From Streptomyces roseirectus (GTDB lineage Bacteria; Actinomycetota; Actinomycetes; Streptomycetales; Streptomycetaceae), in the NCBI RefSeq assembly GCF_014489635.1, contig NZ_CP060828.1:5974001-6038000 (forward strand): DNA of 64,000 bases. Direction: 5' to 3'. Position 1 is the first letter of the stretch, and the number at the start of each line of letters is the position of its first letter. Positions 1 to 7,838 of this stretch are shown here, piece after piece. The notes beneath the pieces are model-generated. The model saw only the letters and a program-made list of their open reading frames with translations. It ran no database searches and was not told the DNA's origin. The translations under genes and the position numbers were made by a program.

Positions 1-25
1 GAAACTCACTCACCTTCACCTCAGC

Positions 26-493
26 TCACTCGCGCGACGCCTCCTCCACCAGCGGGATGATCCGCAGCGGCACCGGGTTCTCCATCACGATCGCGGTGGA
101 GGCCCGGACGATCCCATCAAAACCGACAACCAGGTCGATCACCCGCTGGAGATCCGCGTTCGACCGCGCCACCAGCCGGCACAGCATGTCCCCGCTGCCG
201 GTCGTGGTGTGCAGTTCCAGCACCTCGGGGACCTCGCTCAAGTGCGCCCGGATCGCGGGCCCTTGGCCCTGCCGGATCTGGAGCGTCGCGAACGCCGTCA
301 CCGGGTAGCCGAGGGCCGCCGGATCGACCTCGGGACCGAATCCGCGGATGACTCCATTCGACGTAAGCCGGTCGAGGCGGGCCTGCACCGTGCCCCGCGC
401 CACGCCGAGCCGCCGGGACATCTCCAGGACCCCGATCCGGGGCTCCCGCGCCAGCAGCACGATGATCCGCCCGTCCAGCTGATCGATCCCCAT
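26..493 (-). CDS. Lrp/AsnC-family transcriptional regulator
   Basis: 155 aa. The first ~60 residues form a winged helix-turn-helix (SRRLGVARGTVQARLDRL is the recognition region). The rest matches the AsnC/RAM effector-binding domain, including TTGSGDMLCRLVARS. Such proteins form octamers that sense amino acids or related metabolites. The open frame extends upstream, but ATG 493 is preferred because GAGGAGG lies just before it and family similarity begins there. The target is not visible here; a gene beyond the left edge is possible. Family assignment is firm, the ligand unknown. Confidence 0.9.
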   Translation of the reverse strand: MGIDQLDGRIIVLLAREPRIGVLEMSRRLGVARGTVQARLDRLTSNGVIRGFGPEVDPAALGYPVTAFATLQIRQGQGPAIRAHLSEVPEVLELHTTTGSGDMLCRLVARSNADLQRVIDLVVGFDGIVRASTAIVMENPVPLRIIPLVEEASRE

Positions 494-661
494 GAACCGG
501 CCTCCTCGGTGGTCGCCCTGTGCGGAAGGGGTGGCCTGGTGGCTCTCCCCTGTGCATATTGCCTGCGGGCGGGGTGATCTGCTGCGCACTTTGCGAACCC
601 GGGGTGACCGGCACATCTGCGGCGCCGACGACGAGAGCAGGCCGGGCGAGGGGACCCCCTC

Positions 662-2254
662 CTATCCCCTACGGGGCTTACTGGTCTTACGGGACTTGGG
701 CGCGGGCACGTTCGGCGGTTCGCCCACCGCCGCCAGCTCCGCCCGCGCCCGTGGAGCCCACAGCGGCGAGAAGGCCGGGTTGATCCGCAGCGCGTCCGCC
801 AGATGCCGGCGAGCGGGCCCGTGCTTCCCCAACTCCCGCTCGATCACGCCCCGGTGGAACACGTACGGCGCGCTGCGCACCCCGCCGCCCTTCGTGCCGT
901 CCGTCGCGATCGACGCGTACCAGAGGGCCTTCTTCGGCTGCCCCGCCCGGTACAGCGCCCAGCCCAGCGCGTCCGCGACCGCGATCCCCGGCTGCCGGCG
1001 CCACTCGGCGCGCAGCACCCGCACGGCGGCCTCCGGGTCCCCGTGGTCGGCCTCCAGCCGGCCCAGCACCAGCGCGTGGTCGACGCCGGCCGCGCCGTCC
1101 TGGCGGACCCGGGCTCGCACCCTCTCGTACTCGGCGCGGGCGAGTTCCGCGAGGCCCATCGCCTCGTACAACTCACCGAGTTCCAGGGCGTATTCGGGCA
1201 GCGGCTGGCCCGCGAGGGCGGACTTGTACGCGGCCGGCGCCTCCGTGGCGCGGCCCAGCGCGGCGAGCGTCCTGCCCTGCCCGGCGTGTGCCGCCCGCTG
1301 GTCGGGGTCGAGGCGTACGGCCTCCTGGAAGTGGCGCAGGGCGTCCGGCAAGTCGCCGCGTTCCCAGGAGAGTTGCCCGGCCTGGGTCAGCAACGCGGCC
1401 TGTTCGGCGGGGGACTTGGCCCTGGCGCTCGCGTCGTACAGCACGGCCGCCGCGTCCTCGCGCCAGCCCCGGTCCCGGTACACCGCCGACGCCTTCGCCT
1501 GCACGGCCGGACCCGAGTGCAGCTCCATGAGCTTCTCCAGGGTGGCGCGGGCCTTCTTGTAGTCGCCGAGCCCGGTGTACGCGTCGATCAGCGGGCCGTA
1601 CGCCGGCCAGCTCTTCGGCGCCGCCTTCACCGCGGCCTCGCCCCACTCCTTCGCGCCCCGGAAGTCCCGGCGGGCGGTCGCGAGGGCGGCGAGGCCGGTG
1701 AGGGCGTCGGCGGTGCGGGCCGCGCGCAGCGAGGTGCGCAGGGCGTGTTCGGCCTTCGGGTAGAAGACGGCCGCGTCGCCCGTCCGCCGCCCGCGCTCGA
1801 CGTACGCCGCGCCGAGCACCGCCCACGCGGGGGCGTCGCCGGGGTGCCCGCGCACGAACGCCTCCCGCTCGCCGATCAGCGCCGCGAGGTCCGGAAGGGC
1901 GGCGGCCGTGCCGGTGGTGACGGCCGCGTGCGCCTGGGCGCCGGGGGCGGGGGCCGGGGTGGTGCGGGCGGTGTCCGGGGACTCGCCGGGGAGGAAGAGG
2001 AGGGCTCCGCCGGTGAGGGCGAGGCAGGCGGCGAGGGCTGTGAGGAGGCGGGGGTTCAGGCGGCGGGGGCGGCGGAGGTTCAGGTGGCGGGGGTGGGGGT
2101 GCCCGGAGGTGGCTCCGGGGTAGGGGGTGTGGGCGTCCTGCTCAGGTCGTACGGGGTGCAGGGGCTGCGCCGGGCGCTCGGTCGGGTCCGGGCCGGGCGG
2201 CGTCGAGGCGCGTGGGCTGTGCATGGGCTCACTGTGCGTCCATACGACGAACAC
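662..2254 (-). CDS. TPR-repeat membrane-anchored protein
   Basis: 530 aa from GTG 2254; an in-frame ATG at 2224 would remove 10 residues and neither start has a strong ribosome site. The N-terminus is Pro/Arg-rich and cytoplasmic, followed by one membrane segment (residues ~69-88, LLTALAACLALTGGALLFLP). The remainder is a helical array of tetratricopeptide repeats, with the typical W/Y-A/G-P pattern (for example AWAVLGAAYVERGRRTGDA), predicted to be extracytoplasmic. TPR arrays are protein-interaction scaffolds; no partner can be named. It is transcribed divergently from the oxidase gene at 2321. The C-terminus is basic (KSRKTSKPRRG). Confidence 0.85.
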   Translation of the reverse strand: MFVVWTHSEPMHSPRASTPPGPDPTERPAQPLHPVRPEQDAHTPYPGATSGHPHPRHLNLRRPRRLNPRLLTALAACLALTGGALLFLPGESPDTARTTPAPAPGAQAHAAVTTGTAAALPDLAALIGEREAFVRGHPGDAPAWAVLGAAYVERGRRTGDAAVFYPKAEHALRTSLRAARTADALTGLAALATARRDFRGAKEWGEAAVKAAPKSWPAYGPLIDAYTGLGDYKKARATLEKLMELHSGPAVQAKASAVYRDRGWREDAAAVLYDASARAKSPAEQAALLTQAGQLSWERGDLPDALRHFQEAVRLDPDQRAAHAGQGRTLAALGRATEAPAAYKSALAGQPLPEYALELGELYEAMGLAELARAEYERVRARVRQDGAAGVDHALVLGRLEADHGDPEAAVRVLRAEWRRQPGIAVADALGWALYRAGQPKKALWYASIATDGTKGGGVRSAPYVFHRGVIERELGKHGPARRHLADALRINPAFSPLWAPRARAELAAVGEPPNVPAPKSRKTSKPRRG

Positions 2255-2320
2255 ATCACGTCACCCGATGGCTCGTGCGGCGGGGTTCACACCGATGGCC
2301 CCGGGTGCGACGCTGTGATC

Positions 2321-3697
2321 ATGAGCCGTTCCGAAGGTCTTCTCGCCCGACTCCGCGACGGCCTCCCGGCCGAAGCGCTCCTCACCGACCCCGATGTCAC
2401 CGCCTCCTACGCCAACGACATGGCGAGCTTCTGCCCGGCGGGCACGCCGGCCGTCGTCGTCCTGCCCCGGAGCGTCGAGCAGGTCCAGCACGTCATGCGG
2501 GTCGCGACCGAGCTGGGGGTACCCGTAGTACCCCAGGGGGCCAGAACCGGGCTCTCCGGCGGGGCCAACGCGTCCGAGGGATGCGTGGTGCTCTCCCTCG
2601 TCAAGATGGACCGGATCCTGGAGATCAACCCCGTCGACCGGATCGCCGTGGTCGAACCCGGCGTCATCAACGCGACGCTCTCCCGCGCCGTGAACGAGCA
2701 CGGCCTCCACTACCCGCCGGACCCCTCCAGCTGGGAGATGTGCACGATCGGCGGCAACATCGGCACGGCCTCCGGCGGGCTGTGCTGCGTCAAGTACGGG
2801 GTCACCGCCGAGTACGTCCTCGGCCTCGACGTCGTCCTCGCCGACGGCCGTCTGATGTCCACCGGACGGCGTACCGCCAAGGGGGTAGCGGGGTACGACC
2901 TGACGCGGCTGTTCGTCGGCTCGGAGGGGTCGCTCGGGATCGTCGTGGGAGCCACCCTCGCGCTGAAGCCCCAGCCTCCTCAACAGCTCGTCCTCGCCGC
3001 CGAGTTCGCCTCCGCGCGGGCCGCCTGCGACGCCATCTGCGCGATCATGGAAGCCGGGCACCTGCCCTCCCTCCTCGAACTGATGGACCGCACGACCGTC
3101 AAGGCCGTCAACGACCTCGCGAACATGGGGCTGCCGGAGACGACGGAGGCCCTGCTGATGTGCGCCTTCGACACCGCCGACCCCGCCGCCGACCTCGCCG
3201 CGGTCGGCGCGCTGTGCGAGGCCGCCGGGGCGACGCAGGTCGTCCCCGCCGACGACGCCGCCGAGTCCGAACTCCTCCTCCAGGCACGCCGACTGGCCCT
3301 CAACGCGCTGGAGGCGGTCAAGGGCACCACGATGATCGACGACGTCTGCGTCCCCCGCTCCCGCCTCGGCGACCTCCTCGAAGGCATCGAGCGCATCGCC
3401 GAGGAGCACAAGCTGACCATCGGCGTCTGTGCCCACGCCGGGGACGGCAACACCCACCCGACCGTCTGCTTCGACGCCGGCGACCCCGACGAGTCCCGCC
3501 GGGCCCGCGAGTCCTTCGACGCGATCATGGGCCTCGGCCTCGAACTCGGCGGCACCATCACCGGCGAGCACGGCGTGGGCGTCCTCAAGAAGGAGTGGCT
3601 GGCCCGGGAACTGGGACCCGTAGGACTTGAGATGCAGCGCCGGATCAAGGAGGTCTTCGACCCGCTGGGCATCCTCAACCCGGGGAAGCTGTTCTGA
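2321..3697 (+). CDS. FAD-linked oxidase, glycolate oxidase GlcD / D-lactate dehydrogenase type
   Basis: 458 aa. The N-terminal half is a PCMH-type FAD-binding domain (PQGARTGLSGGANAS, CTIGGNIGTASGGLCCVKYG). The C-terminal half is the FAD-oxidase C domain with the family landmarks CAHAGDGNTHP and GTITGEHGVGVLKKEWL, ending in the usual LNPGKLF. Likely activity is oxidation of a 2-hydroxy acid (glycolate, D-lactate or similar) to the keto acid. No GlcE or GlcF partner is adjacent, which favours a single-subunit D-lactate dehydrogenase-like enzyme. Start ATG 2321; GTG 2315 is also in frame. No clear ribosome site, so it may be leaderless. Confidence 0.92.
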   Translation: MSRSEGLLARLRDGLPAEALLTDPDVTASYANDMASFCPAGTPAVVVLPRSVEQVQHVMRVATELGVPVVPQGARTGLSGGANASEGCVVLSLVKMDRILEINPVDRIAVVEPGVINATLSRAVNEHGLHYPPDPSSWEMCTIGGNIGTASGGLCCVKYGVTAEYVLGLDVVLADGRLMSTGRRTAKGVAGYDLTRLFVGSEGSLGIVVGATLALKPQPPQQLVLAAEFASARAACDAICAIMEAGHLPSLLELMDRTTVKAVNDLANMGLPETTEALLMCAFDTADPAADLAAVGALCEAAGATQVVPADDAAESELLLQARRLALNALEAVKGTTMIDDVCVPRSRLGDLLEGIERIAEEHKLTIGVCAHAGDGNTHPTVCFDAGDPDESRRARESFDAIMGLGLELGGTITGEHGVGVLKKEWLARELGPVGLEMQRRIKEVFDPLGILNPGKLF

Positions 3698-3828
3698 GGG
3701 TGCGGGGGAGCAGGGGTCGCCGGGTGGGCGCTGCTGCCGGGCCCTGACACCCGGCAGCCCGGCACCCGGACAGTCCGGAACCCGGCAGCCCGGCGCGTGG
3801 CCCGTGCCGGAGCGGCCGGGCGTACCCC

Positions 3829-3884
3829 TGTGAGACCCGTACACCCTGTGAGACCCGTACGCCTCGTGAGACCCGTACGCCCCG
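3829..3884. repeat. three tandem 18-bp repeats in a gene-free gap
   Basis: The core TGAGACCCGTAC recurs at 3831, 3849 and 3867, an 18-bp period. It lies in the 301-bp gap (3698-3998) between the convergent oxidase and SsgA-like genes. The rest of the gap holds shorter echoes (GGCAGCCCGGC twice) and no coding signal. Confidence 0.8.
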
Positions 3885-3998
3885 AGAGGTACGCCGAGCC
3901 GGGGGCAGGCCGGCGTACCTCCTGAGAGCTACCCCAGCCGCCGGGGGCGGGGCGCCGTACGGGTCCGGTGTCGTCGTACCTCCGGGTGACCGCGCTCC

Positions 3999-4475
3999 TC
4001 ACTCGCCGTCCTTCGACTCGTCCGAGGGCCACGGGTCGCGCAGCCACAGGTCGTCGGCCGGGGTGACCGCGAGCAGCTCGGCGAGGCCGTCGTCGAGGCC
4101 GAGCCGCTCGCCCTCAGAGCCCGGGGGGACCGCCCTCAGGGTGCGCTCCAGCCAGGCGGAGACCTGGGCGGCGGGGGCTTCGAGCAGGGCGTCGCCGTCG
4201 GGCGAGCTGAGGGCCATCAGGACGACGCTGCGGCCGTCCACCTTCGTCGGCCAGACCCGGACGTCGCCGTGGCCGCACGGCCGGAAGACCCCCTCGACGA
4301 GGAGTTCGCGGGCGAACGTCCAGTTGACCGGCTGGCTGGAGTTGATGTGGAAGGTGACGTGGATCGCGAAGGGGTCGTCCGAGCGGTAGCTCAGCCGCGC
4401 CGGCACCGGGATGCTGCGCTCCGGCGACAGGATCAGCTTGAGTTCCAGCTCCCGCTCGACCACGGTGGGGTGCAT
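3999..4475 (-). CDS. ssgG: SsgA-like sporulation/cell-division regulator (SsgG-type)
   Basis: 158 aa, the normal size for SsgA-like proteins, which steer septum placement and peptidoglycan turnover during sporulation of streptomycetes. Family motifs seen: LSYRSDDPFAIHVTFHI, WTFARELLVEG, GHGDVRVWP, and a C-terminal LVLMALSSPDGDALLEAP-like segment. It starts at ATG 4475 behind AGAGGAGT. The ssgG symbol rests on synteny recalled from S. coelicolor (an ssg gene near the oxidase, RDD proteins and secreted protease), not on an alignment; family membership itself is secure. Divergent from the RDD gene at 4704. Confidence 0.88.
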   Translation of the reverse strand: MHPTVVERELELKLILSPERSIPVPARLSYRSDDPFAIHVTFHINSSQPVNWTFARELLVEGVFRPCGHGDVRVWPTKVDGRSVVLMALSSPDGDALLEAPAAQVSAWLERTLRAVPPGSEGERLGLDDGLAELLAVTPADDLWLRDPWPSDESKDGE

Positions 4476-4703
4476 GTCCGTACTCCTCTCTGAGCGGCCC
4501 CGGAGTGGGCCCGCGCGAGGAGAGAGCGGCTTTCCGGCGGAGCATTACGCGGGTTCGGAGAAGTTTTTTCCGAACGGGTGACGGCGCTGTGCGAGCCCGC
4601 CCGTAATGGGACCGGTACGGGCGGACTGGCGCTGCCGCGCGCGCCGGTCTGATAGATGTGGACACCCCCAGCCCACCACCGAGCAGATAGCGGGACGACG
4701 GAC

Positions 4704-6284
4704 ATGAGCGCCCCCACCCCGGCCCCCGGCGACGACAGGCCCCGCGAGGGCTACTACCCGGACCCGTCCATCCCCGGATACGTCCGGTACTGGAACGGTG
4801 CCGCCTGGGTACCCGGCACCAGCCGCCCGGCCCCGTCCGACGGCCGCCCGCTCACGCCCCCCGCAGGTCCTACGGGGTCTACGGGTACTACGGGTCCGGC
4901 CGCCGTCGAGGAGACCGGCCCGCACTTCTTCGACGAGGACCCCGAGCCCGCCTCCGCGTGGGCCGCCGACGCCGCCCGCCAGTCCGGCTTCGGCGGCGAC
5001 CAGGACCGCCGCGTCTCCTGGGGCTCCCCGCAGTCCCCCGACCCCCGCGCGCCCATGGACCCCCGGGTGCCCGCGCAGCCCGCCGGTACCACCGGCGCCG
5101 CCTCGCCACCCGCCGATCGTGAGTCCGGTTCCGACGGCGACCACGGCACGGTCACCTTCCGCGCGCCGGTCCCGCGTACGGGGGAGCAGCGGGGGGCGGG
5201 CGCGGCGCAGGCCGGGGGCACGGCGTCCCCGGCGAAGCCCGGCTTCGGCGCGGGGAAGGCGGCCGCGGCACGGGCGGCGGCTCAGCAGGCGGGGGCCGGT
5301 GCGGGGGGCGTAGGCGCCGGGGGCGTCGGTTCCGGCGGTGCCGGTGGCGCGTCCGGGGCGGCCGGTTCGGGTGGCGTGGGCAGCGCAGGTGGTGTGGCCG
5401 GCGCGGGTACTACGGGTAGTACGGGTGCGGCGGCGACGTCCCGTCCCGGCGGCGTGGCCGAGGGCGCGCCCAGTACCCGTAATACCCCTGGCACCCCCGG
5501 CGCCAGGCCAGCCGCCCCCGCGTTCCCCGGCGCCCCCACGGCTCCGGGCACTCCTGGTACCCCTAGTACCTCCGCCCCCTTCGCCTCCGGCCCCGCTGCC
5601 TCCGCTACCCCCGCCGCGCCCGCCCCCACCCCCGCCTTCCCCCAGCAGCCCGGCGCCCCCCTGGCCCCCGGCCCCGGCGGCGGCCAGCACTCCTGGGCCC
5701 AGCAGGTCCACCAGCTCGCCGCCGACGAGCAGCAGCAGCCGGTGACCCCCTGGCGCCCCCCGGTGGAGGACGTCTTCCAGGCCGCCGCCCGGCGTCAGGC
5801 GTCCGCCCGCCCCGCCGGCCTCGGCAAGCGCTTCGCCGCCCGCCTGGTCGACACCCTCCTCCTCGCCGCCGTCACCGGCGTCGCGGCCGTCCCGCTCGGC
5901 GTCAAGGCGGTCGACCACGTCGACGCGAAGATCGACGAGGCGAAGCTCTCCGGCCGGACGGTCACCGTCTGGCTGCTGGACGGTACGACCTCCGTCTACC
6001 TGGGCATCGTCCTCGCCGTGCTCCTCGTCTTCGGCGTCCTGTACGAGGCGCTGCCCACCGCCAAGTGGGGCCGCACGCTCGGCAAGAAGCTGTTCGGCCT
6101 GGAGGTGCGGGACATCGAGGGCGGTGAGCCGCCGTCCTTCGGGGCCGCGCTGCGCCGCTGGCTGGTCTACAGCCTGCCGGGGCTGCTGGTCGTAGGGGTC
6201 GTAGGGGTCGTCTGGGGGCTGTTCGACAAGCCCTGGCGCCAGTGCTGGCACGACAAGGCCGCGCATACGTTCGTCGCGGGATGA
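4704..6284 (+). CDS. DUF2510 plus RDD-family membrane protein with long low-complexity linker
   Basis: 526 aa. Residues ~12-45 are a DUF2510 motif (GYYPDPSIPGYVRYWNGAAW). A ~300-residue Gly/Ala/Pro/Thr-rich linker follows. An RDD domain at ~375-525 carries three to four hydrophobic segments (RFAARLVDTLLLAAVTG; VYLGIVLAVLLVFGVLYEAL; LPGLLVVGVVGVVWGLF) and the hallmark basic/acidic residues (WGRTLGKKLFGLEVRD, WHDKAAHTFV). RDD proteins are membrane proteins of mostly unknown function, some linked to ion transport. Start ATG 4704 is used because DUF2510 begins just after it; the frame is open further upstream. The linker contains copies of the GGTACTACGGG 11-mer, read as GTTG. Confidence 0.88.
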   Translation: MSAPTPAPGDDRPREGYYPDPSIPGYVRYWNGAAWVPGTSRPAPSDGRPLTPPAGPTGSTGTTGPAAVEETGPHFFDEDPEPASAWAADAARQSGFGGDQDRRVSWGSPQSPDPRAPMDPRVPAQPAGTTGAASPPADRESGSDGDHGTVTFRAPVPRTGEQRGAGAAQAGGTASPAKPGFGAGKAAAARAAAQQAGAGAGGVGAGGVGSGGAGGASGAAGSGGVGSAGGVAGAGTTGSTGAAATSRPGGVAEGAPSTRNTPGTPGARPAAPAFPGAPTAPGTPGTPSTSAPFASGPAASATPAAPAPTPAFPQQPGAPLAPGPGGGQHSWAQQVHQLAADEQQQPVTPWRPPVEDVFQAAARRQASARPAGLGKRFAARLVDTLLLAAVTGVAAVPLGVKAVDHVDAKIDEAKLSGRTVTVWLLDGTTSVYLGIVLAVLLVFGVLYEALPTAKWGRTLGKKLFGLEVRDIEGGEPPSFGAALRRWLVYSLPGLLVVGVVGVVWGLFDKPWRQCWHDKAAHTFVAG

Positions 6285-6373
6285 CCCCGTACCGCACTCG
6301 GCGCATCTGACTCGGTCCCTCGTCCGGCCTTCCGCCGGATGCGGATCCGCGTACTTCGCGGTGCACTCGGGCC

Positions 6374-7111
6374 ATGACCTCCGAACCGCCCCCCGGCTCC
6401 GGCGGACAGCCACCGGAAGACGACCCGTTCAGGAAGCAGCAACCGCCCTCGCAGAACCCCTCAGGGGACTCCTACGGGACTCAGCCCCCGGCAGGCGGCG
6501 ACCCTTACGGGAGCCCGTACGGGAACCAGCAGCCCCCTTCCGGGGCCCCGTACGGCTCCCCCTACGGGAACCAGCCCCCGTCCTACGGGCAGCCCGCCTA
6601 CCCGGGCGGCCCCTACGGGAACGACCCCTACGGCGGCGCCCCCCAGGGCAACGACCCCCTCGCCGGCATGCCCCCGCTCGCCCCCAGCGGCAAACGCACC
6701 CTCGCGCGGATCATCGACATGATCCTGGTCGGCGTGGTGGTCGGGCTGCTCACCTGGGCGTTCCGGGTCAACGAGTACGACATGAGCGGCGACGACGTCG
6801 ACTACGGCAAGTCGTTCTGGCAGTCACTGGTCGCGGCGGTGCTCTACATCGCGTACGACACGGTCCTGACCGCCCGCACGGGACAGACCCTGGGCAAGAG
6901 GTGGCTCGGGATGCGGGTGGCGAACCTGGAGAACGGCTCGAACCCGTCGACCCAGACGGCGCTCGCGCGGGCGGCGGTCCTGTGGGTCCCGTTCGCGTTC
7001 TGCTGCGCCTGCCTGTGGACCGCGATCTCCGGCGGCTGGAGCTTCTTCGACCGCCCCTACAAGCAGGGCCTGCACGACAAGGCCGCGAAGACGGTCGTGG
7101 TGAGCGTCTGA
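6374..7111 (+). CDS. RDD-family membrane protein with PYG-rich N-terminus
   Basis: 245 aa. The first ~95 residues are Pro/Tyr/Gly/Asn-rich with repeated PYGSPYGNQ-type units, an intrinsically disordered cytoplasmic tail. The RDD domain follows (KRTLARIIDMILVGVVVGLL, YDTVLTARTGQTLGKRWLGM, FDRPYKQGLHDKAAKTVVV) with about three membrane segments. It is a divergent paralogue of the gene 90 bp upstream and probably co-transcribed with it, ending in the hairpin at 7169. Function unknown. Confidence 0.88.
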   Translation: MTSEPPPGSGGQPPEDDPFRKQQPPSQNPSGDSYGTQPPAGGDPYGSPYGNQQPPSGAPYGSPYGNQPPSYGQPAYPGGPYGNDPYGGAPQGNDPLAGMPPLAPSGKRTLARIIDMILVGVVVGLLTWAFRVNEYDMSGDDVDYGKSFWQSLVAAVLYIAYDTVLTARTGQTLGKRWLGMRVANLENGSNPSTQTALARAAVLWVPFAFCCACLWTAISGGWSFFDRPYKQGLHDKAAKTVVVSV

Positions 7112-7168
7112 CGCCAACTGCGCCGACGCACAAAAGAATTGGCCAACAGGCCGCGTGCACAGCACAGT

Positions 7169-7200
7169 AGAGGGCCCGGGTGTCTCAACCCGGGCCCTCT
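7169..7200. terminator. perfect 13-bp hairpin after the RDD pair
   Basis: AGAGGGCCCGGGT pairs perfectly with ACCCGGGCCCTCT around a 6-nt loop. It lies 57 bp after the RDD stop and 20 bp before the converging small membrane gene, so it can serve both strands. No U tract follows, as is usual in Streptomyces. Confidence 0.85.
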
Positions 7201-7220
7201 GCCGTGCAGTACAAGGAGTT

Positions 7221-7472
7221 CTAGGGCGCCACCGGCTCCTTCGCCGGGTGGTCGGCCGTCGAGCGGGCCACCACGGGGGAGGCCGAGCGCGCCGCGCGCG
7301 ACGCCCTGGCCGGAACCGTCATGGCGACGAGCAGACCGAGGGCGAGGGCCGCGACGGCGATCACCGCGACACCTGGACCCGAACTGGTCTCTGACAGCAG
7401 CAGCATGGCCAGCGTCGAAAGGATGACGGTGCAAGTACCGTACGTGAGCTGTGCGACAGTCGGACGAGGCAT
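7221..7472 (-). CDS. small two-pass membrane protein
   Basis: 83 aa from ATG 7472, with GAGGA about a dozen bases upstream. Two hydrophobic segments (TYGTCTVILSTLAMLLLS and AVIAVAALALGLLVAMTV) flank a short loop. The tail is basic then Ala/Pro-rich. The frame stays open further upstream without a ribosome site, so the short form is preferred. No family recognised. It is divergent from the secreted protease gene. Confidence 0.65.
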   Translation of the reverse strand: MPRPTVAQLTYGTCTVILSTLAMLLLSETSSGPGVAVIAVAALALGLLVAMTVPARASRAARSASPVVARSTADHPAKEPVAP

Positions 7473-7838
7473 GGCAATCGTGTCCTCGGATGCGGGGGAG
7501 ATCTCGACTCTAATCGCGTGCATGCCCGAGTGGAACGAACGGTAAGCGTGACCTGACGCACGGGCCCGGAGCACAGGGGGCGCACGGAGTCATGGGGGCC
7601 GGTCGGCAGGCCGGGGCGCGCGCCCGCGACGTGAACGCCGTGTGTCCGCAATGCGAACGCCGTCTTCTAATAGTGCACGTTTCATGGTCGAGTCAAGGTC
7701 TGTCTTTTCTTCTCATGCGGTAGTCAAATGACGGCACTTGGCTATACACGCGTATCCCCCGTGCGCAGATCCGGCATGTCCTATGTCATGCCCATGTCAC
7801 CATTTGCGCGGGCCGGTACGTGCAGGGGAGGACATCAA
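7473..7838. promoter_or_regulatory. 366-bp divergent control region of the secreted protease
   Basis: Lower in G+C than its surroundings. It holds a spaced repeat of GAACGCCGT near 7634-7665 and a cluster of CATGTC/ATGTC words between ~7777 and 7800, about 40-60 bp ahead of the protease start. Candidate operators only; no sigma-factor match I would defend. Confidence 0.4.
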
